64,000 nt of DNA from an uncultured Methanolobus sp. Lineage in GTDB: Archaea > Halobacteriota > Methanosarcinia > Methanosarcinales > Methanosarcinaceae. Position numbers and translations under genes: made by a program. Shown here one piece after another: positions 52,549 to 63,609 of this stretch. Within the stretch, counting starts at the first letter, position 1. Every line of letters begins with the position of its first letter. The stretch is taken from NCBI RefSeq assembly GCF_963665675.1, contig NZ_OY762426.1, positions 1,922,001 through 1,986,000 of the forward strand, written 5' to 3'. Under the pieces are notes generated by a model. It was given only the letters and a program-made list of their open reading frames with translations, was not told the origin of the DNA and did not search any database.

Positions 52549-52815
52549 ATGAGAAGGACTGTAAAAAGAGTAATAGATGGCGATACTTTTGAAGTGACAA
52601 CAAAAATAGGCACTTTTGTAAAAGTGAGAATTGCAAATTACAATGCACCAGAATTAAATCAAAAAGGTGGAATCAAAGCTAAAAACGATTTAAAGAAATT
52701 GATCGAAGGCAAAGAGGTAACATTAGTTATAAAAGGCACAAGTTATGATCGTGTAGTAGCAGACGTTAGAATTAATCGAAAAAAAGTTTCTAACTTGCTG
52801 GATAAAATGAAATAA
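52549..52815 (+). CDS. Minimal staphylococcal-nuclease-like protein
   Basis: 88 residues, only the core OB-fold of SNase: VKRVIDGDTFEVTTKIGTFV, VRIANYNAPELNQKGG, and YDRVVADVRINRK. The active-site pattern (Asp in DGDT, Arg in VRIANYNAPE, Glu, second Arg in YDRVVADV) appears complete. There is no signal peptide, so it would act in the cytoplasm or pair with the small membrane protein encoded just before it. Shorter than the usual 140+ residues. Confidence 0.78.
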   Translation: MRRTVKRVIDGDTFEVTTKIGTFVKVRIANYNAPELNQKGGIKAKNDLKKLIEGKEVTLVIKGTSYDRVVADVRINRKKVSNLLDKMK

Positions 52816-52850
52816 CTCTACGTTTAAATCTAAAATACAAAAAGGGACAA

Positions 52851-55007
52851 TCAGAGTCCCTCTTTATTTTCTTCTAATTCTGGTATATTCTTCGGTGCAT
52901 CTTCATGCATCACACGTTCTTCGGTTGCAAGTATAAACTTGCTAACCATTTCCTGCATTCCTACTGCCATGCCTGCAAGCTCCTGTGAGCTTTGTGCCAG
53001 TTCGTGCATGGAAGCATTCTGCTGTTCTACAGATGCGGAAGTCTGCTGTGTTCCTGCTGCTGTCTCCTGGGATATGGATGTCACATCCTCAATGGAAGCA
53101 GTGATCTCCTCAATGCTGGCAGACTGCTCCTGCGCAGCAGCAGCAATGTTCTGGGCCATTTCTGAAACCTTGACGGAACCTTCTACAATATCTCTCATGG
53201 CTTTGACAGTTTCATCGAGTGCAGTTACACCGTCATGGACAGTAGTGTTTCCTCTTTCAACAGAATCGACCACAACATTAGTCTCAACCTGGATCTCGCT
53301 GATAAGACCAGATATCTGGTTTGCTGCATTTCCTGACTCCTCTGCAAGTTTGCGTACCTCGTCAGCCACAACAGCAAAACCTTTTCCATGCTCTCCTGCC
53401 CTTGCAGCCTCAATAGCAGCATTAAGAGCAAGCAGGTTTGTCTGGTCTGCGATGTTGGTTATGAGACTGACAATCTCTCCTATCATCTTGGATTTAGACT
53501 CAAGTCCTTTTATCGCATCAACAGATTCCATGGAGGTCTTCTGGATTTCTTCCATCTGTCTCATCAGTTCTTCAGACCTGTTTCCAACATCCTTTGTCTT
53601 TTCACTGGATTCACCTGCGATCTCAGCAGACACCTGCGCATTTGTGGCAATATCCTGAACATTTTGTGACATGTCATTCATTGCGCGGGAAATGTCATCA
53701 GTCTTAGCTGATTGTTCGTTTGCTCCTGTGGCAATGTCTGTTATTGTCTTTGAAACGTCTTCTGATGTAGCAGTAACTTCCTCAATTGCAGCAGACATCT
53801 GTTCTGATGTACTTGCAATGAGATTTGAATTTTTGCTTATATCTGAAATAATATTATTCATTGTATGCATGATCTCATTGAGCCCTCTTGGTATTGCTTC
53901 AAAATCAATGCCTACATTAGTCTCTGCTTTTCCGTTAATCTTTCCTTCAAGTGCATCATTTGATATCTTTTCAAAATCATCAACGATGTTCTCTATAGGC
54001 TTTGTGATTGAACGTGCGATAAGATAAGCAATTCCTGCCATTGCAATAATAGCAATAATTGAAATTATTATTAATTGATTCCTGAGTCCTATTGCACCTG
54101 CAAACATCTCATCCTGTGGTACCGTCAGCACAAAAGCAAAGTCAGCAGTTTCAATAGGGCTGTATATCATAGCAACATCTTTTCCGGTTGTAGGGTCAAT
54201 AACCTCAATATGTCCACTAAGTCCATTTTTAATATCATCTGCCATTTTGTCGATTTCAGGATTATTAAAGTCTGCAAGTGTCTTTGTGCCTACCCATCCC
54301 TTTTCAGTTGGATGTGACATAAAAAGACCTGTATTACTGACCATGAATGCATAGCCTGTATCAAAGATACTAACTTTTGAAACCTCTTCATCGACATAAT
54401 CAAGAGATACGTCAGCACCGGCAATTCCCACAAATTCCTCGTCCCTGATTATCGGGGAAATGTAACTGATCATCATAATTCCGTCATACATAAAAGGCTC
54501 AAGTATGACATCCTGCTTCAGGGTTTTAGGAAGCTGGTAATAATCATCTGTTTCATAACCCGCAAGTGGGTCTAAAGCAACAGAACCACCGCTTCTACTC
54601 CAGTAGGGAATAAATCTTCCAGTAGTGTCATGTCCCTGGTTATTTACATATTCTGAATCTCTTCCATCAAACTCGTTTGGTTCGTAAGCAACATACGTTC
54701 CCAGAAGACCCTGATTTTCTTCTAGCAGATTTTTAAGAACAGAATTTATTTCCTCTCTGTTCCCGCTGTCGTAGTTTTCCATGGTGGTAGCCATGGTCTG
54801 AGCCAGCATCTGATTAGACCGCATATCACTGTCATATTGGAATGCATAGCTTTCTGCAACACTTTCAGATTCAGCATAAGCCATGGTCATTTCCTGTTCT
54901 GTAACTTTATCCACTATAACATATGTGCTTACGGCCATTAGGATAGTGACACTCGCAACAATGTATAAAATTAATTTTGTTTTAAGATTTATTTTTTCGA
55001 AGTTCAT
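52851..55007 (-). CDS. Methyl-accepting chemotaxis protein with extracellular dCache-like sensor
   Basis: 718 residues. Membrane helix near 12-30 ([20 protein letters not shown]), an extracellular Cache-type domain (about 35-300) with the typical [12 protein letters not shown] and [17 protein letters not shown] motifs, a second helix ([20 protein letters not shown]), HAMP, then the signalling coiled coil with hairpin tip [20 protein letters not shown] followed by [20 protein letters not shown]. Taxis to small organic acids or amines is the usual ligand class; not determined here. No che genes lie in the window. Confidence 0.93.
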   Translation of the reverse strand: MNFEKINLKTKLILYIVASVTILMAVSTYVIVDKVTEQEMTMAYAESESVAESYAFQYDSDMRSNQMLAQTMATTMENYDSGNREEINSVLKNLLEENQGLLGTYVAYEPNEFDGRDSEYVNNQGHDTTGRFIPYWSRSGGSVALDPLAGYETDDYYQLPKTLKQDVILEPFMYDGIMMISYISPIIRDEEFVGIAGADVSLDYVDEEVSKVSIFDTGYAFMVSNTGLFMSHPTEKGWVGTKTLADFNNPEIDKMADDIKNGLSGHIEVIDPTTGKDVAMIYSPIETADFAFVLTVPQDEMFAGAIGLRNQLIIISIIAIIAMAGIAYLIARSITKPIENIVDDFEKISNDALEGKINGKAETNVGIDFEAIPRGLNEIMHTMNNIISDISKNSNLIASTSEQMSAAIEEVTATSEDVSKTITDIATGANEQSAKTDDISRAMNDMSQNVQDIATNAQVSAEIAGESSEKTKDVGNRSEELMRQMEEIQKTSMESVDAIKGLESKSKMIGEIVSLITNIADQTNLLALNAAIEAARAGEHGKGFAVVADEVRKLAEESGNAANQISGLISEIQVETNVVVDSVERGNTTVHDGVTALDETVKAMRDIVEGSVKVSEMAQNIAAAAQEQSASIEEITASIEDVTSISQETAAGTQQTSASVEQQNASMHELAQSSQELAGMAVGMQEMVSKFILATEERVMHEDAPKNIPELEENKEGL

Positions 55008-55552
55008 GGTTATCTCTCAAGTACGTGGTATATAGTAAAGTGCAACATCATAACACATAATATAAATAACGCATTTTAAATATATAAGTTGCGCTATATA
55101 TTCATTATTATAAATTATGGTTGGCGGTGTATTTTTATGTATGTTGATGGCGATATTGTTTGATAAATATATATATTACGATATCCGGACTAAAATAGTT
55201 TAATTTACTTCTTCTTCAAGTCATATTTATTAGGTGCATCCGGTTTTCGATATTAATGGGTATTATTTTTTGAACAATTAGTTTTTGCTAACAGATATGT
55301 ATCCCTCAAAATGGATTTACAGCAGTTTGTTTTTTTGAAATTCCAAGCATGTTTTCTATGGCAGATGAAGTATCTTGCTGGTGCAATGCATATATATACA
55401 ATTTGTATATTATGAACTTATATTTGCTCCTAATTTGAACATAAAATGTGGTAAATGAACAAGTGAAAGAGTTCTTTTATATTAGGCTATCTCATGCAAA
55501 CCCTACAATATGTTATGGAGTTTTTATGGATGCTGAATGATTTTAAAAGAAA
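55008..55552. other. AT-rich gap upstream of the chemoreceptor
   Basis: 545 bases with TATA-like stretches such as TATAAATAACGC and TATATATTCATTATTATAAATTATG. No coding sequence or structured RNA was recognised. It must contain the promoter of the chemoreceptor and of the decayed receptor copy on the other strand. Confidence 0.4.
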
Positions 55553-56123
55553 GTGGGGAAAATTAAACCGGCGATGACACCTGCAGGTTCATTCGCAATC
55601 TTGCTTTTGCTCACTGTTTTTGTTGGTTATTGTGGTCATAGTTGTTATAGTGGAATGCAGGGTGTTGATGACAGGTTTGTCAAAGCAGATGATGTTAAGG
55701 CGGCTGCTTTGAGCTATCAGGCAGCATTTGACAACTATGTAGAACTTGAATGACAATATGAACGAGATCATAGCTATTGGCAACACTCTCGATTCAAGGT
55801 TCCAGAACCTGGAAGACAAGGAAAATGTCCAGATGGGTGCTTCAAAAGTGGCTTCCACAGCAGAAGAAATCTCATCATCTTCTGAAGAAGTCACTGCAAC
55901 TTCAACACAGATATCTGAAACTGTAAACGGGATATCAAACGGAGCTCAGGTCCAGTCTGCAATGGCTATGGATGTTTCCACTGCAATGAACGACATGTCA
56001 TTGAGCGTTCAGGAAATCGCAGCCGCTGCTGAAGAACAGACATCAACTTCAGTGCAGGAACAAACAGCGTCCATGCAGGAACTATCAGCATCTGCACAGC
56101 AGCTTGAACAGGTTCTTATATAG
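55553..56123 (+). pseudogene. Decayed, truncated methyl-accepting chemotaxis protein
   Basis: The first frame (GTG 55553-55753) has a hydrophobic segment SFAILLLLTVFVGYCGHSCY and the start of a receptor-like helix ending DNYVE; the next frame (from 55741) continues LNDNMNEIIAIGNTLDSRFQ, STAEEISSSSEEVTATSTQI and AMNDMSLSVQEIAAAAEEQT, so a single-base frameshift near 55745 has split it. The conserved hairpin tip is absent, as is most of the signalling domain; the second part jumps directly from an early to a late helix segment (SVQEIAAAAEEQ-TSTSVQEQ). Remnant, not functional as a receptor. Confidence 0.8.
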
Positions 56124-56173
56124 GGAGCAGCAAAATTCAGGCTTAGCTAAGCATTAAAAAAGTATAATCAAAT

Positions 56174-56200
56174 GCAGCATTATTTGCCATGCTGCTTTTT
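56174..56200 (+). terminator. Intrinsic-terminator-like hairpin
   Basis: GCAGCAT (56174-56180) pairs with ATGCTGC (56189-56195) around an 8-base loop, followed by TTTTTCTTTTTT. It lies 51 bases after the decayed receptor. Confidence 0.6.
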
Positions 56201-56562
56201 CTTTTTTAACTTCCGGAGTATTAACGTTTTTTAGAATTAGAATCTTTTATTTCTCGAGACTCTTTATGTCTGAGATTAATTTATCCTTTCTACCTGTATA
56301 CTCTTGATTCAGGGACTAGTGCCGGATAAATGGCTGTTGCTATTGTGATTTGTATTTCTACTTTTTATTGTAGTTACAACTCTGTATTATATAACATTCA
56401 TAAAAATATACAATATGTTATTATTACTATTTGTTTGCAATCTATGGACATATGCCCAATGTAAGGTTGCGTACATTAACGACTACCAAAAATACTTTAA
56501 ACTCATTCTGCCCAATTATATATGGAATAATCCGGTTGATTGGATATTTATGAGGTAATTCT
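56201..56562. other. Gene-free region upstream of the RNase P homologue
   Basis: About 360 AT-rich bases. Apart from the terminator at its left end and TATA-like TATATGGAATAA (about 56518) near the gene start, nothing was recognised. No tRNA-like fold seen. Confidence 0.4.
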
Positions 56563-57273
56563 ATGCTAAGACAGCGTTTTGTTCTTGATACTACTGCATT
56601 GACCGATCTTCAGGTAAGAGAAAAGCTGGAACAGGATAGTATGTGTGATGGCATACGCGAAGTTCTTGATTTAATAGCCAGCTCCAGATTAAATCTGGGT
56701 ATAAGTTGCTATGTGCCTTTTCCATCAGTTTATAAGGAGTTACATGAGTTTGCCCACAATAATGGCTGTGATGCTGATGTCATAGCAAAGATCGACACGT
56801 GGCTTGTAAAAAAGGCTCCTGATAGATATAATGTTCAGATTCCATCAAAAGTATTCCACGAATATGTGTCACACATGCGGGAACGCATCAATAAAGGAAT
56901 GGCAATTGCGGAAGAAACGATATGGGATGCTTCAACCGAATGTCTTCTTACTGAATCAAAAGCAGAGCACCGGAAGGACATTAGTTCTGATATTGAAAGA
57001 AGGGTTATTGGCGGGCATATCGGAAAGTTCAGGAACAAATACAGATCAGCTCTTCGTTATGGTATTCTGGACAGTGCTCCCGATATAGATGTGCTTATAC
57101 TTGCAAAGGAACTGGATGCTGCAGTGGTGGCCAACGATTTTGGAATTCAGAAATGGGCTGAAGAGCTTGGTGTAAGATTTGTACCTGCCAGCACTTTTCC
57201 TATGATATTACAGGAATACCTGAAGCATTCCGATAATGTGGTACAAAATGTAGTATTGGATCAGGATGAATAA
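56563..57273 (+). CDS. Protein-only RNase P homologue (HARP / RNA ligase partner protein)
   Basis: 236 residues. PIN-like metallonuclease core with catalytic Asp in [15 protein letters not shown], a second acidic cluster near [19 protein letters not shown], then [17 protein letters not shown]. The helical middle ([20 protein letters not shown]) is the tetramer/dodecamer helix of HARP proteins. Formerly annotated as RNA ligase partner protein; in Aquifex the homologue is the sole RNase P and matures tRNA 5' ends. Methanosarcinales also have the RNA-based enzyme, so its role here is unclear. No RNA ligase gene is adjacent. Confidence 0.9.
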   Translation: MLRQRFVLDTTALTDLQVREKLEQDSMCDGIREVLDLIASSRLNLGISCYVPFPSVYKELHEFAHNNGCDADVIAKIDTWLVKKAPDRYNVQIPSKVFHEYVSHMRERINKGMAIAEETIWDASTECLLTESKAEHRKDISSDIERRVIGGHIGKFRNKYRSALRYGILDSAPDIDVLILAKELDAAVVANDFGIQKWAEELGVRFVPASTFPMILQEYLKHSDNVVQNVVLDQDE

Positions 57274-57284
57274 GTGTAATCCTT

Positions 57285-58145
57285 TCATGCCCCGGCAATG
57301 AATGAAATAAGTGCAAAGACCATTGCCATCTTAAACATTTTTGATGAACGTGCAGGGTCGTTTTTCCCAAGTATTTCATAAACAGCAACTGCAAAGAGAA
57401 TGTCTGCAACGGATACAAGAACCAGATAACGAATTGTCATCAATGACTGCAAGTACGGAAGGGGACTCGCCAGAACTGCAACAAGCCCGATAAGTGATGC
57501 CAGATATGCTGCTTTTTTTGGGCCGATAATTATGGGCAGTGTTTGTGCTCCGTCTTCCCTGTCGCCTTCAATGTCCTCTATATCCTTGACTATCTCACGG
57601 GCGATTGTTGCCATGGTTGCCAGTACAAAGAGGACAAATACGCCTTTAATTCCTCCATGTTCAAAGAAAACAGCTCCTCCGAAAAGGAAAGTTGAACCTG
57701 TGAGATAACCCACTGCAATGTTTCCAAGAAGTGCTGTACGTTTGAGAGTGCTCGCGTAATATATGAGCAGTAGCGAGTTTACGAGTGCAATGATTCCGCA
57801 GATTGTGTTAATTGATGCTGCGATTACTGTTCCTGCTGCAAAAAGGGTAAGTGAGAAACATAGTGCTGCTTTCAGCCCTATTTTTCCCGAAGGGATTGGC
57901 CTTTCAGGTTTGTTGATCCTGTCTATCTCAATGTCAAAATAGTCATTAATGGCGTTTCCTGCACCTGTGACAAAGAAAACTACAAGAAACACTTTTAAGG
58001 AATCAAATATGGGAAATGTAATGGAATAAGAATCCGGCGAAATGCTGGCTGAAACTATATTATATGCAATAAAAACTCCTACAAGAGCGGCAATAGCTGC
58101 CATAAAGCAGTTGCCTGATCGCATAAGTTTCACATATGCCTGCAT
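57285..58145 (-). CDS. Digeranylgeranylglyceryl phosphate synthase (UbiA-type)
   Basis: 286 residues, eight to nine membrane helices. The conserved aspartate motifs are [20 protein letters not shown] and [17 protein letters not shown], the prenyl-diphosphate sites of UbiA enzymes; the archaeal DGGGP synthase adds the second geranylgeranyl chain to the glycerol backbone of ether lipids. It starts [13 protein letters not shown]. It is the last gene of the nadX-nadA strand run, 7 bases after nadA. Confidence 0.9.
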   Translation of the reverse strand: MQAYVKLMRSGNCFMAAIAALVGVFIAYNIVSASISPDSYSITFPIFDSLKVFLVVFFVTGAGNAINDYFDIEIDRINKPERPIPSGKIGLKAALCFSLTLFAAGTVIAASINTICGIIALVNSLLLIYYASTLKRTALLGNIAVGYLTGSTFLFGGAVFFEHGGIKGVFVLFVLATMATIAREIVKDIEDIEGDREDGAQTLPIIIGPKKAAYLASLIGLVAVLASPLPYLQSLMTIRYLVLVSVADILFAVAVYEILGKNDPARSSKMFKMAMVFALISFIAGA

Positions 58146-58152
58146 TTAATGT

Positions 58153-59070
58153 TTACCTGTTACGTTTGATTTCCAGCATTCTGTCAAGTGAGATTCTTGC
58201 TTTTGCACTGATGTCTTCAGAGACTGTGATCACATGCTGCATATTCTCAAGTGAAAGCAATAAGGAATTAAGATCTATGGCTTTCATTTCAGGGCACACA
58301 GTGAATTCTGATGCATTGTAGAACTTCTTGCCTGGATTATCTTTCTGCAGTCTGTGAATGATTCCTCTTTCCGTTGCAATGATAAATTCATCGCCGGCAC
58401 TTTTGGCATAATCCACCATTCCTGTGGTGCTGAATACCTTATCTGCAAGGTCAACGACATCTCTTCTGCATTCCGGGTGTGCAAGCAGTTCTGCATTTGG
58501 GTGTTCTTTCTTTGCTCTGAGCACATCAGTGACAAGTATCTGGTTGTGGGTTGGACAGTAGCCATTCCATGGAATAATTCTTTTGTCGCTGAACCTTGAT
58601 ACATAGTCTGCCAGGTTCTTGTCAGGGACAAAGAGTACTTCATCTTCTTCAAGAGAGTTCACAACTTCCACAGCGTTTGCTGATGTACAGCAGATATCAC
58701 TCTCAGCTTTTACATCTGCTGTAGAGTTCACATAACAGACCACTGCAGCGTCAGGATATTTTTTCTTTTCTGTGCGTAGTGCTTTGGCAGTCACCATTGA
58801 AGCCATCGGACAACCGGCATGGATCTCCGGTAACAGCACAGTTTTTTCCGGGCTGAGGATGGCAGCACTTTCTGCCATGAAGTGTACTCCGCAAAAAACA
58901 ATTACATCAGCTTCCTGTTCAGTTGCCTGTATACTCAGGCCAAGTGAATCACCTGTGAAGTCTGCAATGTCCTGTATCTCTCCTCTCTCGTAATTGTGAG
59001 CAAGGATGACAGCATTGCATTCCTCTTTTAATTTCAGTATCCTGTCAATGGTTTTTTGGATATCCTGCAT
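58153..59070 (-). CDS. nadA: Quinolinate synthase A
   Basis: 305 residues, the compact archaeal type. It condenses iminoaspartate and dihydroxyacetone phosphate into quinolinate on a [4Fe-4S] cluster. Signatures: [53 protein letters not shown], and [13 protein letters not shown]; the cluster cysteines are the Cys of FCGVHF, one in DICCTS and that of TVCPEMKAI. 78 bases after nadX on the same strand, so the two steps are co-transcribed. Confidence 0.95.
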   Translation of the reverse strand: MQDIQKTIDRILKLKEECNAVILAHNYERGEIQDIADFTGDSLGLSIQATEQEADVIVFCGVHFMAESAAILSPEKTVLLPEIHAGCPMASMVTAKALRTEKKKYPDAAVVCYVNSTADVKAESDICCTSANAVEVVNSLEEDEVLFVPDKNLADYVSRFSDKRIIPWNGYCPTHNQILVTDVLRAKKEHPNAELLAHPECRRDVVDLADKVFSTTGMVDYAKSAGDEFIIATERGIIHRLQKDNPGKKFYNASEFTVCPEMKAIDLNSLLLSLENMQHVITVSEDISAKARISLDRMLEIKRNR

Positions 59071-59148
59071 GAGATCATTACCTTGAATTTGAATTGCTTG
59101 CAGGGAAGTAAAACTATCCTGCGTATTATGTTGATATTAATGTTGAGA

Positions 59149-59964
59149 TTATGTGCCAGTCTGGATGGGATTTGACAGCTTTTTCAGGGTCGCTATGGCT
59201 GAAAGGGATGCCAGGTAACTGGTTTTTGGATTAGCCGGGGATGGAACATTTTCAACTCTTGTTGTAAATTTGCCAAAAGAACCTTCCACGGCAATTTCAT
59301 GCACATTACGTGTAAGTGCAGGATTTGCTACTATCTTAACTGTGGTTTTATCAAAACCAATTCCTGCAAGGCTAATAGTGGCAGCTACATTTACATTTGA
59401 GGGAAATTCTTTTACCGCTTCACTGGCAGGTCCTTCAAAGATAATCATCTTGCCGGTGATTTTGTCAAGATCGATATTGTTCCTGATAATATAGGGAGCA
59501 CCCGCAAGTCCTCCGGGTGGTTTCTGGGTTGTGAGTGTGACTGAATATATTTCTTCTGCAGAGGCAGATTTAAGAGCATCGATTCCTGCAATGGCACCCG
59601 ATGGGAGGTACACTTTGCAGTTGTTTTCTCTTGCAAGCTCTTCTATGGTCCTGTACAGATTTTCATCGGAGAATGCACCAATGCTCATAATCATTACGTC
59701 ACAATGCGCGTGCAGTGCCGTAGGTATGATCTCATAAACTGCTTTTTGTGAGGCACACTCAACCAGCAGATCCACCTTTTTGACCATTTCAGCAGCCTCT
59801 ATTACCTGAGGTTTTGAGCTTTTTAAAGTGGACAGGAGTTTCTCAACATCGTCAATATGCCTGTCATAAATGGCTGTAAGCTCTGCTTCAATAGTTCCGT
59901 CATCAATGGCTTTGCATATGCTGCTACCTATTGTTCCGCAGCCGATAAGTCCTATCCTGAGCAT
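59149..59964 (-). CDS. nadX: L-aspartate dehydrogenase
   Basis: 271 residues. NAD-binding start LRIGLIGCGTIGSSICKAID, then LLVECASQKAVYE, VMIMSIGAFSD and the conserved LPSGAIAGIDALKSA; C-terminal NPKTSYLASLSAIATLKKL. It oxidises aspartate to iminoaspartate for NadA. Upstream gene of the nadX-nadA pair, divergent from nadC across a 135-base promoter region; together these three genes give the full path to nicotinate mononucleotide. Confidence 0.93.
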   Translation of the reverse strand: MLRIGLIGCGTIGSSICKAIDDGTIEAELTAIYDRHIDDVEKLLSTLKSSKPQVIEAAEMVKKVDLLVECASQKAVYEIIPTALHAHCDVMIMSIGAFSDENLYRTIEELARENNCKVYLPSGAIAGIDALKSASAEEIYSVTLTTQKPPGGLAGAPYIIRNNIDLDKITGKMIIFEGPASEAVKEFPSNVNVAATISLAGIGFDKTTVKIVANPALTRNVHEIAVEGSFGKFTTRVENVPSPANPKTSYLASLSAIATLKKLSNPIQTGT

Positions 59965-60099
59965 TTTAGATCCCTGAAAATCAAAGTATGAATACTAGAG
60001 TTAGAGTTTGTTGATTACTGCTTATATTGATTGGTTAAGTAGATTTTGCTTATTATGCTGAAAGAATATAAATCCCTTTCACACATATTCACAGATAAT

Positions 60100-60936
60100 A
60101 TGATGTACACACACGAGATCGAAAGTTTTCTGGAAGAAGACCTTGGTTATAATGATATTTCATGCAAACTTGTTCCTGATCACGACATAGAAGCCATTAT
60201 TTTCACAAAAGAAGACTGCACCCTTGCAGGAATTGATGTTGCAATTTCCTTCTTTGATTATTTTGGGATAGGATATTCCACTGATTGTTCTAATGGTGAC
60301 AGAATATCGAAAAACGATGTAATATTTTCTCTGATAGGTAGTTCACTTTCAATTCTCAGGACTGAACGGCTGGTTCTGAATTTCCTTGGACATCTCTGTG
60401 GTATAGCTACTAACACGAGCAGATGTGTGGACATAGTGCGCAGGCACTCAAATACAAGGGTTGCATGTACAAGAAAAACAACACCCGGGCTTCGCAAGTA
60501 TGAGAAAATAGCTGTCATTGCAGGGGGCGGTGACTCTCACAGGTTCAACCTCACGGATTCCATCATGATAAAGGACAATCACGTGAAGATGATGGGTGTG
60601 GAAGCTGCCATATCATCCGCGAAGGAAAAAGCAGGTTTTACCCAGAAGATAGAGGTTGAAGTAGAATCGTCTGCGGATGCTCTCAAAGCAGTGCAGGCCG
60701 GTGCGGATATTATTATGCTCGATAACATGGCTCCTGATGATATAGTAAAGACAGTTGATCTCCTGAAAAGTTCATTAATCCCTGAACACATTATTATTGA
60801 GGTCTCAGGGGGCATCAACATGGATAATCTGGAAGAATATGCAAAGACAGGGGTGGATGTTATCTCCATGGGTTCGCTTATTCACAGGTCACAATGGATA
60901 GATGTTAGTCTTGAAATAACCGAAGAAAAGGAATGA
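60100..60936 (+). CDS. nadC: Nicotinate-nucleotide pyrophosphorylase (quinolinate phosphoribosyltransferase)
   Basis: 278 residues from ATG at 60100 (MMYTHEIESFLEEDLGYND), which matches the usual family start; an upstream start at 60055 or 60046 would add 15-18 residues. It joins quinolinate with PRPP and releases CO2. Motifs: NFLGHLCGIATNTSRCVDIV, RKTTPGLRKYEKIAVIAGGG, DSIMIKDNHVK, IIIEVSGGINMDNLEEYAKT, GVDVISMGSLIH. Divergent from nadX. No obvious ribosome site, so the message may be leaderless. Confidence 0.94.
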   Translation: MMYTHEIESFLEEDLGYNDISCKLVPDHDIEAIIFTKEDCTLAGIDVAISFFDYFGIGYSTDCSNGDRISKNDVIFSLIGSSLSILRTERLVLNFLGHLCGIATNTSRCVDIVRRHSNTRVACTRKTTPGLRKYEKIAVIAGGGDSHRFNLTDSIMIKDNHVKMMGVEAAISSAKEKAGFTQKIEVEVESSADALKAVQAGADIIMLDNMAPDDIVKTVDLLKSSLIPEHIIIEVSGGINMDNLEEYAKTGVDVISMGSLIHRSQWIDVSLEITEEKE

Positions 60937-61058
60937 ACTGAATTTATTGTATTGATTTTTACATAAATTTCAAAAGCAACCGTAATCATAAGGTTTATAT
61001 TAATAACTGCGTATTTTAGCTGAAAAACAAAATCAAATTCTGTTTATTTGAGGAAAAC

Positions 61059-62321
61059 ATGATCCGAGTTACTCGTTTACTGGCTATTTCTTTGTGCATG
61101 GTTTTCTTCTGTCTGGCACTGGCAGGAAATGCTGCGGCAGTAGAGATTTATAATGGTACCATTACAACAGGTGATGGTTACCAGTTGAATAATTTCGTAA
61201 TTGACGTGACAGATGCTTTTCCAAGTGCTGATTCTGCTTCGTTCTATGTATATGAAAATGGTGATGAGGTAGACAGTTTTCTTATAAATGAAGATGATTC
61301 CTATGAATTTGATTTTGAAGGTGATGCAGAAGTAACAGTTACTCTCATATCTGTTAGTAGTGGTACGCTTCCTGTAGTCAGGGTATCTGTTGTCGTTAAT
61401 AATTATCGTGTAAGTAACCTCTTTGAGAGCAGCGTTGTTGACGGAGGGCACGAGTATGCTACATACTCCGGAACACCTGAGCTTGAGATTATAAAATCTG
61501 TGGATAAATCAGAGGTCGACGTTGGCGAAGTTGTGCGTGTGACCGTCACCGTTGAAAATACCGGTGACGATGATGCTGTGGATGTTGTTTTTTCAGATCC
61601 TCAACAAGCTAAATTTATTTTAGTTGACAATATTCTTGGCGATCCAGGGAAGATTGATGTGGAGGACGGTGATTCTCCTAAAAAAATATATGTCTATGAT
61701 CTGAAATCAACTGAAGCCGGTACATTTTCATTGAGTGCGGTAACAGCAAGTTTTACGAATGAAGCAGGCCTGGATTTTGATGATGCATCTTCAAATTCAC
61801 CAACAGTGATTGTAAACGCAGGTGAAGACCTTGTAAATGCTGATCTTGAATTTACAACAACTCTTGATAAGTATACTGTAAACCGGAATGAGGATATTCA
61901 GGGTACCATCATAATAAAGAATAATGGCGATGCTCCGGCAACAGCTGCGACGGTTACTTTTATAGTTCCGGATGGTCTGGAATTCCAGAGTGGTTCCGAT
62001 ATTGAGGTAATATCCGGCGTTCCTACTATCTATCTTGAATCCTTTGGTGTACAGCAGGAGAAAGAATTTACTTTCACATTAAAAGCTGCCGAAGTTGGAA
62101 CATATACACTTTCCATGGAAAACAGTTATCTTTTTGACAATGGTGTCGATGCGCAACTCGAAGAAGTTGCATCGGAGTCTGTTACAAACAAAATTTATGT
62201 TGTTAAAGGGGAGTACGACTATCTTTTCGAGCAGCCTATATATATCTATGTATTACCCCTGGTAATTATTGGTGCTATTGCGGGATGGATTTATTACAGG
62301 CACAAACAATATAAGTTCTGA
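61059..62321 (+). CDS. Membrane-anchored COG1361/CARDB-type surface protein
   Basis: 420 residues. Signal peptide (MIRVTRLLAISLCMVFFCLA, cleavage near GNAAAVE), then beta-sandwich repeats: VDVGEVVRVTVTVENTGDDD, and later TVNRNEDIQGTIIIKNNGDA, typical CARDB/COG1361 modules. The C-terminus has a membrane helix IYVLPLVIIGAIAGWIYY followed by RHKQYKF. Stands before cetZ with an 80-base gap; GAGG precedes the start. Likely an S-layer-associated or adhesin-like protein. Confidence 0.82.
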   Translation: MIRVTRLLAISLCMVFFCLALAGNAAAVEIYNGTITTGDGYQLNNFVIDVTDAFPSADSASFYVYENGDEVDSFLINEDDSYEFDFEGDAEVTVTLISVSSGTLPVVRVSVVVNNYRVSNLFESSVVDGGHEYATYSGTPELEIIKSVDKSEVDVGEVVRVTVTVENTGDDDAVDVVFSDPQQAKFILVDNILGDPGKIDVEDGDSPKKIYVYDLKSTEAGTFSLSAVTASFTNEAGLDFDDASSNSPTVIVNAGEDLVNADLEFTTTLDKYTVNRNEDIQGTIIIKNNGDAPATAATVTFIVPDGLEFQSGSDIEVISGVPTIYLESFGVQQEKEFTFTLKAAEVGTYTLSMENSYLFDNGVDAQLEEVASESVTNKIYVVKGEYDYLFEQPIYIYVLPLVIIGAIAGWIYYRHKQYKF

Positions 62322-62402
62322 TACAAGAGTTACAGTTAATGTAAGCAGGATTTATCACAAGATTTATCTGATTATAATTATATTATCATTCGGAGGAATT
62401 AT

Positions 62403-63509
62403 TTGCTCAACATACTCATCGTTGGTAACGGTCAATGCGGAAACCGCATACTGGATGCTATAAACAGAGAAGCCTTCGGTAAAAAAAGCCGTCTTGCCAA
62501 GTTCTATTCACAACAAAAATACAAAAGCAATGTGCAGACCATTGCTATCAACACTGCAGTGAATGATCTCAAGGAGATGAAATTCACAAAAGCTAAGGAC
62601 AGAATTCATATTCCTCATTTGCATGGTGTCGGAGCCAACAGAAATGTTGGTAAACATGTTTTTGAAGAGAACAAGACCCACATTATGCGGCAGATCGAGG
62701 AAAGAGGCAACTTTGATGTGTGTTTTGTTATCACATCTGCATCAGGCGGGACCGGTTCTTCCTTTACTCCAATGCTTGTAAAGGAATTAAAGGAAAGATT
62801 TGATTACCCTGTATATGCAGTAGTTGTCCTTCCTTTCAGGGAAGAAGGCACTCTTTATCTTCAAAATGCTGCTTTCTGCTTAAGGGATATCCGCGAAAGT
62901 GGCGCTGATGGTATAATTCTTGCTGATAACCAGTTCCTGAAACAAATGGGCGGAAATGTAGAGTCTGCCTATAATGGCATAAATGACATGGTTGCCAAAC
63001 GTCTTCTGTTCCTGCTTGACGCACTGGACAGTGAAATGATGATGGTAACTGATCTTGGTGACTTTAAGACTGTCATGAATGGCGGTGCGGGACTTGCAAC
63101 AATTGGTTTCTATGAAGCGGAAACAGACATGCCTGTAAGAAGTGCAATCCAGAAAGCGCTTTCCCCTTCCGGTCTCCTGTTCTCAAGTGATGTTTACAAG
63201 GAAGCCAGCAGGGCAATGGTTATTATAAGGGGTGACAAGGAGCGCCTCAGCATAGATGAAATATCAACGGAAGTTGAGAAATTATCCAGTGCGGTAGGTC
63301 ATGTATTCAAAGGTATTGTTGTAAGGAGTGGTGAGCTTCCTCAGGTACTTGCAGTGCTCACGCTTGAATCCGCATCTGAACTTGAGAAACTATATTCCAT
63401 AGCAGTGGATGCAATCAAATACGAACGTGACAAGAAAGAGCGTGTTGCCACAGTCAAAGAAGTAGACCGCGCGTTTTCACAGATAGACGGAATGGATCCG
63501 TCTTACTGA
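62403..63509 (+). CDS. CetZ-type tubulin/FtsZ superfamily protein
   Basis: 368 residues from TTG at 62403, after a strong GGAGG. The tubulin/FtsZ signature is GNGQCGNRILDAIN at the N-terminus, then SASGGTGSSFTPMLVKEL (nucleotide loop), and ILADNQFLKQ. The later part lacks the FtsZ NVDFADV region in the usual form and matches the archaeal CetZ branch, which controls cell shape and division rather than forming the Z-ring. GTPase polymer expected. It lies between a surface protein and an ABC transporter start. Confidence 0.85.
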   Translation: MLNILIVGNGQCGNRILDAINREAFGKKSRLAKFYSQQKYKSNVQTIAINTAVNDLKEMKFTKAKDRIHIPHLHGVGANRNVGKHVFEENKTHIMRQIEERGNFDVCFVITSASGGTGSSFTPMLVKELKERFDYPVYAVVVLPFREEGTLYLQNAAFCLRDIRESGADGIILADNQFLKQMGGNVESAYNGINDMVAKRLLFLLDALDSEMMMVTDLGDFKTVMNGGAGLATIGFYEAETDMPVRSAIQKALSPSGLLFSSDVYKEASRAMVIIRGDKERLSIDEISTEVEKLSSAVGHVFKGIVVRSGELPQVLAVLTLESASELEKLYSIAVDAIKYERDKKERVATVKEVDRAFSQIDGMDPSY

Positions 63510-63609
63510 TTTCTTCTTCTTTTTTTCGTTATCCAGATTTCTGATAATCCTCTGAAATCAAATACATTGAAATAGTCTAAATCCAAATAAAGTTACCAGA
63601 GGTTTTTAT

